From Gemmatimonadaceae bacterium (GTDB lineage: Bacteria > Gemmatimonadota > Gemmatimonadetes > Gemmatimonadales > Gemmatimonadaceae): a stretch of 64,000 nt of DNA. Every line of letters begins with the position of its first letter. Within the stretch, counting starts at the first letter, position 1. The notes beneath the pieces were generated by a model that did not search any database, was not told the DNA's origin, and saw only the letters and a list, made by a program, of their open reading frames with translations. Location: contig DATNEW010000043.1 in assembly GCA_035606695.1 (NCBI GenBank), forward strand, positions 1-64,000, written 5' to 3'. Positions 47,310-56,580 of the stretch are shown piece by piece. The position numbers and the translations under genes are program-made.

Positions 47310-48671
47310 ATGAGAACACAGGTCAAGGTATACGTCGGATCCGTCGTGGCAATCGCGCTCTTGCTGAGCGGGGTTGTCGTTCGGACCGCCTCGACTGCCA
47401 CCACATCGCAGGCAGTCGATGCCGTGATTCTTTGTGTTCTCGCTATCGCGGGCGAGTTGCTCGCGTATTCCGCTCCGCGCCGAGCTATTGGGTCAATTGG
47501 GTATATCCCGTATTTCGCCGCCGCGATCTTGGTGCCGAATTGGCTGAGCATAGCGACCGTAACGCTCATTCGTGCTACGCTTGAGGCTGGCTCGCAACGC
47601 GAAGGGATCAAGCGAACGCTGAATATCGCGTCGCATGCGATGATGCAGTCAGTCGTGATTTTGGTGTATCTCGGCCTCGGCGGAAAACCTCTGGCCGCGA
47701 CGCCAGCCCATTCATCGCTTGCATTAATTGCGCGAGAATTCGGTACTCCGGCCCTTACCGCATTCGTCGCCGCGCTTTTCGTCAACAACTTGACGATCGT
47801 GACCGCGATCGCACTGTCGTCTGGTCGGAAGGTTCTATCAACGTGGATCGAGGTGGTGCGCGCGACAGTTGTCTTCGACCTAATCACGAGTCCGTTGATT
47901 TTCGTGTTCGCCTGGGTCTACGCTGCATTCGGTTCATTCGCCGCCGCGGCCATGTGGGTGCCGATTTTGGGTCTTCGCCAGGTGTATCGAGTTAATCTTG
48001 AGCTAGAACATACAAACGAAGAATTGCTCGAGCTGATGGTGAAGTCTCTCGAAGCGCGAGACCCATACACATCAGGTCATTCGCGACGCGTGCAGCATTA
48101 CTCGATGATAATTGGGCGGGCAATCGGACTTCGGGACCGCCAAGTTGAACAAATCGGTCGGGCTGCTTTGCTGCATGACGTTGGAAAGATCTACGAGAAA
48201 TATGCCCCGGTACTCGCGAAGGAAGACAAGCTGACGCAAGCGGAGTGGGCCATTATCCAAGACCATCCCGTCGATGGCGCGAATCTCGTCGCGACCATGT
48301 CGCGATTGCGAGACATGGTGCCGGCTGTTCGTCATCATCACGAAAACTGGGATGGAACAGGTTATCCCGATGGCGTGGCCGGCGAGCTAATTCCACTCGC
48401 GGCGAGGATCATTCGCTTCGCGGACACCATCGACGCGATGACCAGCCAACGACCCTATCGTGCGCCCATGACCGAGCACGACGTTCGTGCCGAATTAGTC
48501 AAGTGCCGAGGTTCGCAGTTCGATCCGATGATCACGGACCGGTTGCTATCAAGCCCACTGTGGTCGACGCTATTTGCGCCAAGCGCACCCGTGAGCGTTC
48601 CAAGGCGCGCGTCGCTAGCCGTAGTGTCATCCGGCCGACGAGCCAACCCGGCGGGTGTTCGCGGAGCGTAG
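47310..48671 (+). CDS. HD-GYP domain membrane protein (putative c-di-GMP phosphodiesterase)
   Basis: 453 residues. About five to six membrane segments (10-215) form the sensor part, then an HD-GYP domain: LLHDVGKIYEKYAPVL (H289, D290), VRHHHENWDGTGYPDGVAGE and IIRFADTIDAMTSQRPYR. All metal ligands and the GYP motif are present, so c-di-GMP hydrolysis is expected. ATG 47310 has AGGGGG 11 bases upstream; GTG 47289 with GGGG is an alternative. GC content is clearly lower than in neighbouring genes, which may indicate transfer together with the facing regulator gene. Confidence 0.9.
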   Translation: MRTQVKVYVGSVVAIALLLSGVVVRTASTATTSQAVDAVILCVLAIAGELLAYSAPRRAIGSIGYIPYFAAAILVPNWLSIATVTLIRATLEAGSQREGIKRTLNIASHAMMQSVVILVYLGLGGKPLAATPAHSSLALIAREFGTPALTAFVAALFVNNLTIVTAIALSSGRKVLSTWIEVVRATVVFDLITSPLIFVFAWVYAAFGSFAAAAMWVPILGLRQVYRVNLELEHTNEELLELMVKSLEARDPYTSGHSRRVQHYSMIIGRAIGLRDRQVEQIGRAALLHDVGKIYEKYAPVLAKEDKLTQAEWAIIQDHPVDGANLVATMSRLRDMVPAVRHHHENWDGTGYPDGVAGELIPLAARIIRFADTIDAMTSQRPYRAPMTEHDVRAELVKCRGSQFDPMITDRLLSSPLWSTLFAPSAPVSVPRRASLAVVSSGRRANPAGVRGA

Positions 48672-48694
48672 CCGTGAGCGTGACGGCTCCCGTG

Positions 48695-51600
48695 TTAATC
48701 GGAATAATGCTCCTGCTGCACTAGCGGATAGGCGAATCCGGCACGATTCATTTCGCGCCTCAAGAGCGCTGAAATGGGAGTCGATGGGCGGCGATATTTG
48801 GCCAGGTACCGGTGAATTATGCGCGCGGCCGCAGGGTTGCCTTCCTGTTTCCTCACGACCATCGCCGCCACACTTGTTGCGCTGTCTGCACAATCGCCGA
48901 ACTCAAAGTTCGGAATCTGATTTGCCGTGAGGTAGGCGACATCTTCTGCGGCAATGTTCTCGCCGCGATGTGTTCGGAGTGCGACGTTCATCGCCGACTC
49001 CCATACACGCGTACGAATATTGGGCGCGAAGCCCTGCGCCGAAACCGCCCGCAGTAGCGCCTCAAGGCGGGTGTACTCGTCCAGTAGCAGCGCGAGCTCG
49101 GCCCGATTAATGAGGTAATCGATTCCTACCGGGACCGACGCGTTTCCTCGCACTAGATCGTCCGCGCGCGTTAACCACGAGTGGCCATCGCTCACTCGTT
49201 CAAGATCGAAATTGAACCAAGACAGGCTTATTGCCAAACGAAACTGGGTTCGGATCAGACCAGCGCGCTCGGCGCTAGCGTATCCGGCTTCGAGCTCGGA
49301 GACAGCACGCCTTGCATGGCCAATGCGCCAGAATCCGCCCGCGGCTATGAATCTGAGTTGCGGAGCGTCAGGCGATTCCGTGTGTGAGGCTAGCGCGGAC
49401 AGACCATCGGCCGCCGACAGCGCCCTCACGTGGTCTCCGAACGTGCTATGAAAGAGCAAACAACAACACAGCGCGAGACGTTCAGAATCGCCGGAATCAA
49501 TCAACAGCAACGGATGCACAGCATCGAAAGCCTTTTGTGCAAGGCTGCTGTTCCGATAATAGTCCGCCAGGACGAGCAACCCAAACCCAGCTTCCAAACG
49601 ATGGGCAACAGTTGCGTTGTTAGCGGACAGGCAGCGCCAAAGTCGCGTCTTAACTCGATGGTCAGGATGGAGCCGGAAGCCTGCCGTCATCAGCTGCGCC
49701 ATCTCGACGTCATCATGCTGCGACCCGACGTTGTCGAGAGCGCCGTTGTCCATCAACGTCAGACCATTCACAACCACGTCTCGCTCAGACGCCTCGTGCG
49801 CGATCGTTACCCCTCGCGATGCGAGACTGCTACGCTGTGGCCCACTGCTGATCGACGCGGCTTTGAGAAGTAGTTCAGCGGCTTCGCGAGGTCGACCGAT
49901 GGCAATTGAATGCCGAGCGCAGGCTTCGAATGTGCGAGCGGCTCGAACGTCCTCGCCGGCGCTCTGCCAGTGGTCCGCGCAAGCCCACAAGGTTGTGGCG
50001 TCCGGCGTCGTGTGCAGTTCGTTCTCCAACATTTGCGCTATCCCAAAGTGTGCGGCTTTCCTTGCGACAGGGGTAGCTGTCCGTAACACCGTCTCCGCCA
50101 ACAGCCAGTGCGAAGGCCCGACAATGCCGGCATCCTCACGAAGAATGCGCCGTTCCTCGAGCTCGGTGAGGGCCTGTAAGACATCGGATAGCGGCAATTC
50201 AAGAAGCCGCAATAGCCGATCGAGCGTCGCGAAACGCCCGAGGAACACGCAACACTCGAGGAAGCGACGCGCCACGCCGCGTATCGGCTGTAGCCGTTGC
50301 TCAATTAGATCCTGAGTAGAACTCGGAACAACGAACCGTTCGCCGGTCGAACTGAAGTGGCTGACCAACGACTGTAGCACGAACGGGTTGCCGTCAGACG
50401 TCTTTTCCATCCACGATGCGAGACTGTCGTCGACCGTTCGCTCGGAGGAGCATCCGCGAATGAATGTGTAAACCTCCTTTGGGCTCAGCCGTTCAAGCGC
50501 AATATGTGTCGCGCTGGATGATAGCTGCCCAAAGCGGCCAAAGTCGGCAGCGTCGCGAGACGTGACAACAACGAGTAGACGACGTCTTGCATTCGCCAAG
50601 AGGTCGACCAGAACGCTGAATGATCGGCCATCGGTCCAATGCAGGTCCTCACCCACAATTATGATGGGATGCTCATCTGCTACGGCGTCGAGAATGTCTG
50701 CGACTGCGTTCGTGATCGCGGCTGATCGGCGCTCTGACTCCGCCTCTGCTACCAACTCACCGGAGCTGTCCACATCGAACTCGGTCAGTTTGCGGACGGC
50801 CTTCAACGCGCTCGGTGATGCGCCCAATGCGCCAGGGAGTGAGATCAGCTGAGGCACAAGTTCAGCGAAAAACGACATCGGCCGGATTCGATCGTGAGCG
50901 CGCGCCGACACTTTGGCTGTGCGCCATTCACCCAGCCGGGTAATCGCTTCAAACTCCTGGGCAAGTCGAGACTTCCCAATCCCCGGCTCACCGGTGATCA
51001 CGACGCATTGTATTGCGCCGTCGCGCGCGCGCTCCCCACACTGACTGAGCTTGAGAATCTCCTCCGTTCGCGCCACGAACGGAGTTAGCGGTGGGCGACA
51101 GTATTCATGTTGAGCGCGCTCGCGAATGCGCCGACTTAGTACAGTCGCGGGAAGAGAGAGTGCCGAAGCGCCGCCGCCGACCTCCTCTGCATAGGCATCG
51201 AGCAGTTCGACGGCCTGAGCCTTCGCCCCACCAATCGCCAACATCTCCGCCAACACCAACGTCGCCTCTTCATTCAACGGATCCAACACCAAACACGCCC
51301 TCGCCGCCGCCTCCGTCTTTTGCCACTCGCCCGCCCGCTTCGTGCGCTGCACCTCCCTCAACAACGCTTTACAGACTTCGAATACCACCTTCGCTCGATA
51401 CCCCTCATACCACTCCGCATACGCCTCCGAATGCCCCGGCGCATACCCGGGCAGAAACCCGCCGGCCACGGCCTCTACTTGCGCCGCGTCCGGCCGGTCC
51501 CGCTCGATCACTTCGCTGTAATCGCTCCGCACCGCTTCCGCCGCCAACTCGATCCCGCTCGCATCCGACCCGATCGGAATGCCCGCCTGCCGGCACCGAT

Positions 51601-51802
51601 ACACGATCTCCCGCAACGAATGCCGCGCATTGCGCTCCGTCTGATCGGGGAAAATCAAGTCGTGCAACGCCGCCTTCGATACGCGCCGGCCCCGCTCAGC
51701 CGACAAGTACAACAGCAGCGCGAACGTGCGCAGAGAGGTCGGCGTGAATTGTGTCGCCCTCGCTTCGATTCGCGCTGTTCCCAGTGTCCGCAAGTAGAGC
51801 AT
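48695..51802 (-). CDS. SARP/BTAD-type regulator with AAA ATPase and TPR-like C-terminus
   Basis: 1035 residues. An N-terminal winged-helix domain (1-95, LSAERGRRVSKAALHDLIFP, then HSLREIVYRCR), a bacterial transcriptional activator domain of TPR type (100-245), an AAA/NB-ARC-like ATPase with P-loop GEPGIGKS (271-278) and IIIVGEDLHWTDG (Walker B), then about 550 residues of helical repeats. Typical of large MalT/SARP-like regulators. No LuxR helix-turn-helix is seen at the C-terminus. The first 200 codons are GC-rich like the host, while the rest is distinctly lower in GC, suggesting a mosaic gene. ATG 51802 is chosen; an upstream TTG is less likely. Confidence 0.87.
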   Translation of the reverse strand: MLYLRTLGTARIEARATQFTPTSLRTFALLLYLSAERGRRVSKAALHDLIFPDQTERNARHSLREIVYRCRQAGIPIGSDASGIELAAEAVRSDYSEVIERDRPDAAQVEAVAGGFLPGYAPGHSEAYAEWYEGYRAKVVFEVCKALLREVQRTKRAGEWQKTEAAARACLVLDPLNEEATLVLAEMLAIGGAKAQAVELLDAYAEEVGGGASALSLPATVLSRRIRERAQHEYCRPPLTPFVARTEEILKLSQCGERARDGAIQCVVITGEPGIGKSRLAQEFEAITRLGEWRTAKVSARAHDRIRPMSFFAELVPQLISLPGALGASPSALKAVRKLTEFDVDSSGELVAEAESERRSAAITNAVADILDAVADEHPIIIVGEDLHWTDGRSFSVLVDLLANARRRLLVVVTSRDAADFGRFGQLSSSATHIALERLSPKEVYTFIRGCSSERTVDDSLASWMEKTSDGNPFVLQSLVSHFSSTGERFVVPSSTQDLIEQRLQPIRGVARRFLECCVFLGRFATLDRLLRLLELPLSDVLQALTELEERRILREDAGIVGPSHWLLAETVLRTATPVARKAAHFGIAQMLENELHTTPDATTLWACADHWQSAGEDVRAARTFEACARHSIAIGRPREAAELLLKAASISSGPQRSSLASRGVTIAHEASERDVVVNGLTLMDNGALDNVGSQHDDVEMAQLMTAGFRLHPDHRVKTRLWRCLSANNATVAHRLEAGFGLLVLADYYRNSSLAQKAFDAVHPLLLIDSGDSERLALCCCLLFHSTFGDHVRALSAADGLSALASHTESPDAPQLRFIAAGGFWRIGHARRAVSELEAGYASAERAGLIRTQFRLAISLSWFNFDLERVSDGHSWLTRADDLVRGNASVPVGIDYLINRAELALLLDEYTRLEALLRAVSAQGFAPNIRTRVWESAMNVALRTHRGENIAAEDVAYLTANQIPNFEFGDCADSATSVAAMVVRKQEGNPAAARIIHRYLAKYRRPSTPISALLRREMNRAGFAYPLVQQEHYSD

Positions 51803-52013
51803 TGTCGCGTGTACCCCCCCCAAAGGCCGGCCTCGGTCGTTCGCGCCCGACCAACCTTGGCCCGGGGCGTCATGTGCGCGTCATGCGTAGGGTCTGGTAT
51901 TCCGCGCGAGTCATTCGGCGAGCGTTGCACCGACCAGGCACTCGGCGCGCGGAGCGATGATGTCACCGCGACCGCGTCTGCGCCAGAGGCGGGGCCGGCG
52001 CCCATTAAAGCCC
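51803..52013. other. Intergenic region upstream of the SARP-type regulator gene
   Basis: With the terminator and the end of the small gene this gap is 335 bases long. It contains a run of eight to nine C (51812-51821) near the regulator start, and no gene that I can support. Confidence 0.4.
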
Positions 52014-52054
52014 TCTAACAAAATCGCTCACGTCGCGCTAACGACGTGAGCGAT
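52014..52054 (-). terminator. Rho-independent terminator of the moxR operon (minus strand)
   Basis: ATCGCTCACGTCG and CGACGTGAGCGAT pair over 13 positions around CGCTAA (52023-52054). On the minus strand TTTTGTTAG follows. Confidence 0.8.
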
Positions 52055-52136
52055 CAGGCCGCGCTTCAATGAATCGTGATGGCGCCGACTCTCCAGAATC
52101 CCTGTGGACCCCATGGGTGGCGCGGCTCGCGGCCTC

Positions 52137-52304
52137 CTACCTCACGGCTCCCTGTCCCATCTCAAAGATCCGCTTCAGCACCGGAATGATCACGAACACG
52201 ATCACCGCCACCACAACCACGATCGTCCCCATGGCGACCCACTTTTCCGTCGCCGATAAATCTCTCCACTGAGTACGAACCCGCCTGCCCGTCGGATCTG
52301 TCAT
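52137..52304 (-). CDS. 55-residue single-pass membrane protein
   Basis: Reads MTDPTGRRVRTQW, then a charged stretch RDLSATEKW, one hydrophobic helix (GTIVVVVAVIVFVIIPVL) and a basic end KRIFEMGQGAVR. GAGGGG stands 6 bases before the ATG. It starts 36 bases after the moxR-type gene in the same direction and before a shared terminator, so it is cotranscribed. No family was recognised. A regulator or small partner of the MoxR ATPase is possible, by context only. Confidence 0.65.
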   Translation of the reverse strand: MTDPTGRRVRTQWRDLSATEKWVAMGTIVVVVAVIVFVIIPVLKRIFEMGQGAVR

Positions 52305-52340
52305 GCGCGCCCCTCAATCATGGCTCCAATCGTGACCGGT

Positions 52341-53345
<1,005 letters not shown>

Positions 53346-53476
53346 TCTCGTCCTCCGCCGCGTTCCTGCGATGGTTCCGTGCACTTGGAAACCGGAACCT
53401 AACGCGGCGAGCGACATGGACGTAAGACCGCGGGGGCGTCTCACCTGTCTGCGCAGCGTAAAACACGCACGACGCA

Positions 53477-53508
53477 CAAAACAAAACGGCCGCTCATTGA
53501 GCGGCCGT
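53477..53508 (-). terminator. Rho-independent terminator of the BsuPI-lipoprotein gene (minus strand)
   Basis: ACGGCCGCTCA and TGAGCGGCCGT (53486-53508) pair around a single central base. On the minus strand TTTTGTTTTG follows. Confidence 0.85.
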
Positions 53509-53532
53509 CGAATCGATTATCGAGTTACCGAC

Positions 53533-54081
53533 TTACTGCATCACGAAGTCGACGCGCTGCTCGACGGGGAAGTTGCTGCTCCGCAACGTGGCGATCGCCG
53601 TGTACTTGCCGGGCTTCGCCGCACCCCACGTCTCCGAGTACTCCGTGCTCTCGCCCGCGCCAAGCTGCTTGTTGCGCACGCCCTGCGTGAACATGCGCCG
53701 CGCCGACCAGCGCCAGACTTCGCGACCGACGGAATCAACGACGACGAAGTCGTACGCTTGACCGTTCGGGAAATCGATTTCAGCGTGGCGGCCGCCCGTG
53801 TTGCGGACATCCAGCGCGAGCTTCACGACATTGTGCGAGACGGCGATGTTGAAGCGCGAATCGATTTTGGGAGGTGGAAGCTTCGACTTGTCCTTCTTGC
53901 CGTGTGGTCGCTCGGCAACGTCGGGAGCGGCGGCCGTCTGCGCGGCGGCGTGAGAAGCGGGCCCGACATGGAGCGGGAGGGCACTCGCGAGGCTCGTAGG
54001 GGCTTCGGAGTGCGAGCGCGGGCCGCACGCGAAAGCGAGCGCACCAGCACAGAGCAGCGAGATGATGAGTCGTGTGTTCAT
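53533..54081 (-). CDS. BsuPI-domain lipoprotein
   Basis: 182 residues. Signal with lipobox AFAC (start at 54081), a linker rich in Ala, then KLALDVRNTGGRHAEIDFPN, GQAYDFVVVDSVGREVWRWS and LGAGESTEYSETW with KPGKYTAIATL, the pattern of BsuPI (intracellular proteinase inhibitor) domains. A small immunoglobulin-like beta-sandwich exposed in the periplasm. Real inhibitor activity is not established for such lipoproteins. It is transcribed divergently from the atp operon. Confidence 0.8.
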   Translation of the reverse strand: MNTRLIISLLCAGALAFACGPRSHSEAPTSLASALPLHVGPASHAAAQTAAAPDVAERPHGKKDKSKLPPPKIDSRFNIAVSHNVVKLALDVRNTGGRHAEIDFPNGQAYDFVVVDSVGREVWRWSARRMFTQGVRNKQLGAGESTEYSETWGAAKPGKYTAIATLRSSNFPVEQRVDFVMQ

Positions 54082-54287
54082 TTCCCGATTTCGGCGGGTC
54101 GGGGCGGCACGATGGTGAGCGCGGCGCCGCTCACAAATCATGCAAACGCCAACTTATCAACCCCGAGACGAATAGTCAACGTGAAGGGTAACAGCCAAAG
54201 TATCGGCACGTCTGAGACTTAGATCACTAGCCGGTTTCTTCGGCGTGTCTTCGGTTCTGGGCCGTTCTTCCCACCCGCCAAACCTTT

Positions 54288-54327
54288 GAGAAATTTTTCA
54301 CAAGGACTTTGCGAAAAATTTCACAAG
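54288..54327. promoter_or_regulatory. Tandem 17-bp AT-rich repeats upstream of the atp operon
   Basis: GAGAAATTTTTCACAAG (54288-54304) and GCGAAAAATTTCACAAG (54311-54327) repeat with a 23-bp period, about two helical turns, 30 bases before the first atp gene. They may be paired operator sites. The factor is unknown. Confidence 0.5.
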
Positions 54328-54357
54328 CGCCTAAATTCTCCCCCAGCGGAGGATGAA

Positions 54358-54657
54358 ATGCCGGACGGAAAACGCCTCGGCGGAGCAGGACCTCGAGCGC
54401 CCGGACCAGCTCAAGGACTCGGCGGCGCCGAGTTCGCGGGGTTGGGGCTCCAGTTCGCGCTGGCCATCCTCCTCTTCGCCGCACTCGGCGCCTGGCTCGA
54501 CCGGCGGCTCGGCTCCTCACCGTGGCTTCTCCTCGTCGGTGTGTTGGTCGGCGCCGGCGGCGGCTTTCACTCGATGTATCGCAAAATCACCGCGGCACAA
54601 CGCCGCGACGCGGAGGCGCGCAACGCAGCACGCGCGGCCCGTCAAGAGAATCGATAG
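54358..54657 (+). CDS. AtpZ/AtpI-like ATP synthase accessory protein
   Basis: 99 residues. A Gly/Pro-rich N-terminus, then two membrane helices (FAGLGLQFALAILLFAALGA and PWLLLVGVLVGAGGGF) and a basic C-terminal tail, matching the AtpZ-type putative F0F1-ATPase subunit. ATG 54358 has GGAGG 6-7 bases upstream. The next gene starts directly after its stop. Confidence 0.8.
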   Translation: MPDGKRLGGAGPRAPGPAQGLGGAEFAGLGLQFALAILLFAALGAWLDRRLGSSPWLLLVGVLVGAGGGFHSMYRKITAAQRRDAEARNAARAARQENR

Positions 54658-55035
54658 GTGCAATCAGCGGAGCATGGCCACGTGACACAGCGGGTGTTGG
54701 CGAGACAAACGGCAATGACGATCGGAGTGGTGCTCGTGGTCGGAGCATTGCTGTCGCTCGCGTTCCGCAGTCCCGGCGACGCGGCCGCGATCTGGCTCAG
54801 CGGGCTGATCGCGGTTGCCGTGCAGTTCGCCGCCTTTGGCCTGAGCGGCATCGCCGGCCGAGGAAACCTGATGGCGCGCCTGGGCAGCGGCGCGCTGATT
54901 CGGCTGTTCGCTCTGGTGATCTATTCGCTGATCGTCGTGCTTGCGCTCAAGCTGCCGGCGGTCCCGGCGCTCGTCAGTCTCGCGACGTTCTTTTTCTTCT
55001 CGACGTTGATCGAACCTTTGTTGATCAAATCATGA
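54658..55035 (+). CDS. atpI: AtpI-like ATP synthase subunit
   Basis: 125 residues. Four hydrophobic segments (MTIGVVLVVGALLSLAF, AIWLSGLIAVAVQFAAFG, IRLFALVIYSLIVVLAL and ALVSLATFFFFSTLIEPLLI), as in AtpI assembly factors for the c-ring. GTG start directly after the previous stop. It overlaps atpB by 4 bases (ATGA). Confidence 0.78.
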   Translation: MQSAEHGHVTQRVLARQTAMTIGVVLVVGALLSLAFRSPGDAAAIWLSGLIAVAVQFAAFGLSGIAGRGNLMARLGSGALIRLFALVIYSLIVVLALKLPAVPALVSLATFFFFSTLIEPLLIKS

Positions 55036-55991
55036 TCTTCCGTTCCCGTATTGCTGCTTTGCTCGTCGCCGCGGGCCTGATGGCCGCGCCGGCGGCCGCT
55101 CACGCGCAGGATGCCGCCGCGCAGGTTCAGAAAACTGAAAGCGTGCCGGGCCCCGCGCAGATCATCATGCCGCACATCACGGACTCGAAGAAGATCGATT
55201 ATCCGTGCGTGCGCGGACTGCGCGAGTGGGCGTGCGAGGGCGAGTTTCCGCCCATTCGCTTCACCGTGGCCGGGCACCAGATCGATCTCAGCATCACGAA
55301 GCACGTCTTCTTCCTGTTCGTCGCCGGCGTGTTCAGCCTCGTGTTGCTGCTGAGTGTGGCGTCGTCGCATCGCCGGCATTCGTCGGAATCCGGACGGCCG
55401 AAGGGGTTCGCGGCCGGCATGGAAGCCGTGATCCTCTATTTGAGAAATGAGATTTACATGCCGGTCCTCGGGCACGGCGGCGCCAAGTTCGTGCCGTTCT
55501 GCCTGACGCTGTTTTTCTTCATCGCGTGGTGCAACCTGCTCGGCCTCATGCCGTGGGGATCGACGCCGACGGGCAACGCCAACGTCACGGTCACGCTGGC
55601 CATGATCACGTTCTTCGTCGTCGAGATCGCCGGTATGCGTGCGCTCGGCAAGGGCTACATCGGCACGCTGATCTACTGGCCGCACGACATGCCGTTCATC
55701 ATGAAGGCGCTGATGACGCCGATCATGACGCCGATCGAGATCGTCGGAAAGATCACGAAGCCGTTCGCGCTCACGGTGCGTCTCTTCGCGAACATGATTT
55801 CGGGCCACGTCATCATTCTCGCGCTGATCGGCCTCGTGTTCATGTTCGGCGTGAAGACGAGCTTCATTGCGCCGATCGGCATGGCGATCGGCATCATGCT
55901 GCTCGAGATCCTCGTCGCGTTCATTCAGGCGTTCATTTTCTCGCTGCTGGCCGCGGTGTTCATCGGGCAGATTCGGACGGCGCATCATTGA
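55032..55991 (+). CDS. atpB: ATP synthase F0 subunit a
   Basis: 319 residues. Forms the proton half-channels against the c-ring. The N-terminus is a signal-like segment (AALLVAAGLMAAPAAAHAQ) with a 60-residue extension, followed by five to six helices. The essential Arg is in FALTVRLFANMISGHV. The last helix ends FIGQIRTAHH. A perfect 16-bp hairpin spans the stop codon, beginning a structured region before atpE. Confidence 0.96.
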   Translation: MIFRSRIAALLVAAGLMAAPAAAHAQDAAAQVQKTESVPGPAQIIMPHITDSKKIDYPCVRGLREWACEGEFPPIRFTVAGHQIDLSITKHVFFLFVAGVFSLVLLLSVASSHRRHSSESGRPKGFAAGMEAVILYLRNEIYMPVLGHGGAKFVPFCLTLFFFIAWCNLLGLMPWGSTPTGNANVTVTLAMITFFVVEIAGMRALGKGYIGTLIYWPHDMPFIMKALMTPIMTPIEIVGKITKPFALTVRLFANMISGHVIILALIGLVFMFGVKTSFIAPIGMAIGIMLLEILVAFIQAFIFSLLAAVFIGQIRTAHH

Positions 55992-56173
55992 TTCGCTTTG
56001 CGAATCAATGATGCGTCTCATGTGAAGCGCGCGGGGCCCCGGCCCCACGCGGCACACTCCGAGAGGAGTGGATGGTTTGCAAGACCGGCTCGTCGTCGCT
56101 CCAGGCGAGCCGGACCCAGTAACCAGGCGAATGCCTGGTGATGTTCGCTGAGCCCCGGGGCTCGTTGGCGAAC
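55981..56173 (+). promoter_or_regulatory. Structured intercistronic region of six hairpins between atpB and atpE
   Basis: Hairpins in order: 55981-56015 (16-bp perfect stem, TTT loop, over the atpB stop); 56030-56051 (GGGGCC/GGCCCC core); 56055-56070 (CACTCC-GAGA-GGAGTG, a GNRA-type loop); 56085-56113 (CCGGCTCG/CGAGCCGG, 13-base loop); 56122-56139 (ACCAGGC-GAAT-GCCTGGT); 56143-56173 (GTTCGC/GCGAAC enclosing GAGCCCC/GGGGCTC). None has a T-run, so it is likely an RNA processing, stability or translation-control element, or an RNA gene, rather than a terminator. Confidence 0.6.
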
Positions 56174-56240
56174 GGCGTCCTTTGCAGGTCGATCGGCGCG
56201 GAGCACTGAAGTTCACGTTGCAATTCTTTGGAGAACCATC

Positions 56241-56516
56241 ATGACGATTCTTCCTCTCTTGCAGGCCGCTGCCGCCTACACCAAGGAGTACACGGGTGCG
56301 TGGGCGATGCAGGGTGCCGGCATTGGCGCCGGTCTCGCGTCGATCGGCGCCGGACTCGGCATCGGCCGCATCGGGGCGGGCGCGACTGAAGGCATGGCGC
56401 GTCAGCCCGAGATCGCGGGCACCATCCAGACGGGCGCGCTGATTCTGTCGGCGCTCATCGAAGGCGTCGCGCTGTTCGCCGTCGTCGTCTGTCTGCTGAT
56501 CTGGACCAAATTCTAG
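56241..56516 (+). CDS. atpE: ATP synthase F0 subunit c
   Basis: 91 residues. Two helices: GAGIGAGLASIGAGLGIGRI with the Gly-rich packing motif, a polar RQPE loop (EGMARQPEIAGTIQTG) and LILSALIEGVALFAVVV with the ion-binding Glu. Gly rather than Ser/Thr follows that Glu, which argues for protons, not sodium. TTTGGAGA about 8 bases before the ATG gives strong initiation, fitting the high c-subunit stoichiometry. Confidence 0.97.
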   Translation: MTILPLLQAAAAYTKEYTGAWAMQGAGIGAGLASIGAGLGIGRIGAGATEGMARQPEIAGTIQTGALILSALIEGVALFAVVVCLLIWTKF

Positions 56517-56525
56517 TTCGTGCAC

Positions 56526-56553
56526 GGTGAGGCGGTCCCGGGACCGTCTCACC
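56526..56553 (+). promoter_or_regulatory. Hairpin between atpE and atpF
   Basis: GGTGAGGCGGTCCC and GGGACCGTCTCACC pair over 14 positions with one G-T. There is no T-run. Confidence 0.5.
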
Positions 56554-56580
56554 GTCTCCCACATGATTTCGAGATTTCTC

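Noticed and set aside
52069-52272. Plus-strand 67-codon frame with Thr run
   Set aside because: It is the antisense of the 55-residue membrane protein gene, which has the ribosome-binding site and a proper membrane helix.
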